Below are positions 63,389 through 64,000 of a DNA stretch of 64,000 nucleotides, piece by piece. The first letter of the stretch is position 1. Each line of letters starts with the position of its first letter. The translations under genes and the position numbers were made by a program. Location of the stretch: contig NZ_NESH01000001.1 in assembly GCF_003063355.1 (NCBI RefSeq), positions 62,001 through 126,000 on the forward strand. The letters run 5' to 3'. This DNA comes from Limnohabitans sp. Bal53. Lineage in GTDB: Bacteria > Pseudomonadota > Gammaproteobacteria > Burkholderiales > Burkholderiaceae_C. The notes beneath the pieces were generated by a model. It searched no databases and was not told the origin of the DNA. It worked only from the letters and a program-made list of their open reading frames with translations.

Positions 63389-63997
63389 TTATTCAGATTC
63401 GGCTCCAGATACTGCGTGAATAGTGACGAATTTTTCAGTATCACTAAAATCATGAACACTATGCTTGATCTTTGATAACGGCCAATCCCACCATCTAATT
63501 TGAAGTAGTGCCCTAATGATTTCGTCTGAGAATCGGTATCTAATCAATTTCGCAGGCACGCCGCCGAAAATGGCGTATGGCGGCACGTCGCGCGTAACCA
63601 CCGAATTGGCAGCCACAACTGCACCATCACCGATCGAAACCCCCCTCATTATCATGCTATTGATGCCGATCCAAACGTCATTCCCAATGACCGGCGGTGC
63701 CTTTTGCTTCAACGGCACGACGGTATCGACAAGGCCGCCATAGGCGGGTGAGAGCCGGAAAGGATGGGTAGAGACACCCGCTAGGTCGTGGTCACCTGGG
63801 CCGATTGTGACCTGCCGGGCGATAGAACAGAACTTTCCGATTCGCGCTGCTTCGACGTAGGAGCTCGGGCCGCTGATGTACGAGTAGTCGCCGAGCACCA
63901 CGTCCGGACCAACCTCGGTGCCAGCGCGGACGATGGCACGTCGGCCGATCTTGGCGCGGTGCGAGACGCCGACGCTTTCCACCCTGGCATTTCGCAT
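63389..63997 (-). CDS. CatB-like hexapeptide acyltransferase
   Basis: The 202-residue protein has hexapeptide rungs at GVSHRAKIGRRAIVRAGTEV and VLGDYSYISGPSSYVEAARI. It also has GPGDHDLAGVSTHPFRLSPA, typical of xenobiotic (CatB-type) acetyltransferases, then IGNDVWIGINSMIMRGVSIG and GAVVAANSVVTRDVPPYAIF, ending in GGVPAKLIRYRFSDEIIRAL. It would acetylate an O-antigen sugar. The ATG at 63997 is three bases from the window edge, so a start further upstream cannot be excluded. Confidence 0.88.
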   Translation of the reverse strand: MRNARVESVGVSHRAKIGRRAIVRAGTEVGPDVVLGDYSYISGPSSYVEAARIGKFCSIARQVTIGPGDHDLAGVSTHPFRLSPAYGGLVDTVVPLKQKAPPVIGNDVWIGINSMIMRGVSIGDGAVVAANSVVTRDVPPYAIFGGVPAKLIRYRFSDEIIRALLQIRWWDWPLSKIKHSVHDFSDTEKFVTIHAVSGAESE

Positions 63998-64000
63998 ACG

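Overview
This window looks like chromosome from a betaproteobacterium of the order Burkholderiales, most likely a Comamonadaceae-type genome. That placement is an inference from high G+C, protein style and gene order (pcm, rhodanese, tolC, waaA-like, phosphohexomutase; ispD-ispF; rpsU-yqeY). Almost all of it is protein coding. I found no rRNA, tRNA or CRISPR array.

Layout. (1) 0-17.8 kb is mostly housekeeping: a cut MFS transporter, a decayed GntR regulator, a periplasmic binding protein, tsaD, a ModA-like protein, cobA (siroheme/cobalamin methyltransferase), a BaiN/YhiN-type flavoprotein, rpsU, yqeY, a DMT exporter, pmbA, darP (yjgA), mogA, ispF/ispD, an AEC transporter, msrA, and a divergent LysR regulator/glutaryl-CoA dehydrogenase pair. 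(2) 17.8-26.3 kb is accessory and regulator-rich: AraC regulator with a divergent peroxiredoxin-like gene and a panE-like reductase, TetR with a divergent small membrane protein over a clear operator, and an OmpR/HAMP-kinase two-component pair facing a Cys-rich secreted protein and a sterol-desaturase-like enzyme across two strong palindromes. (3) 25.6-33.1 kb holds a TetR regulator, an RND adaptor and pump, pcm, a rhodanese and a TolC-type outer-membrane channel, which together could form a complete tripartite efflux system. (4) 33.2-42.5 kb is a cell-surface glycan island: a broken O-antigen ligase, two glycosyltransferases, a neuA-neuB-neuC set for a CMP-nonulosonic acid (sialic-acid type), two consecutive KdtA/WaaA-family transferases and a phosphomannomutase/phosphoglucomutase. 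(5) 42.6-50.1 kb: an Ada-AlkA fusion and Ogt (alkylation repair), a DMT exporter, an RlmN paralogue, slyX, a palindromic repeat cluster, metK behind a structured leader, and an amidase. (6) 50.3-53.9 kb is mobile/selfish DNA: an AAA/DUF4143 ATPase, a HicBA toxin-antitoxin pair lying between a truncated and a complete copy of a DD35E transposase gene that carries an N-terminal membrane helix, and an orphan ORF. (7) 53.9-64 kb is one long minus-strand O-antigen operon: rfbB-rfbA-rfbC without rfbD, sugar-modifying enzymes, glycosyltransferases, a Wzy-like membrane protein and two hexapeptide acyltransferases. Its A+T content rises in the polymerase and neighbouring genes, as is common for transferred O-antigen loci.

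Most notable candidates: the metK leader, which has SAM-II-like sequence blocks; the coupling of a nonulosonic-acid pathway to a tandem pair of diverged Kdo-transferase-family proteins; a perfect 13-bp inverted repeat directly in front of cobA; and the membrane-helix DD35E transposase with its duplicated 5' end flanking hicBA.
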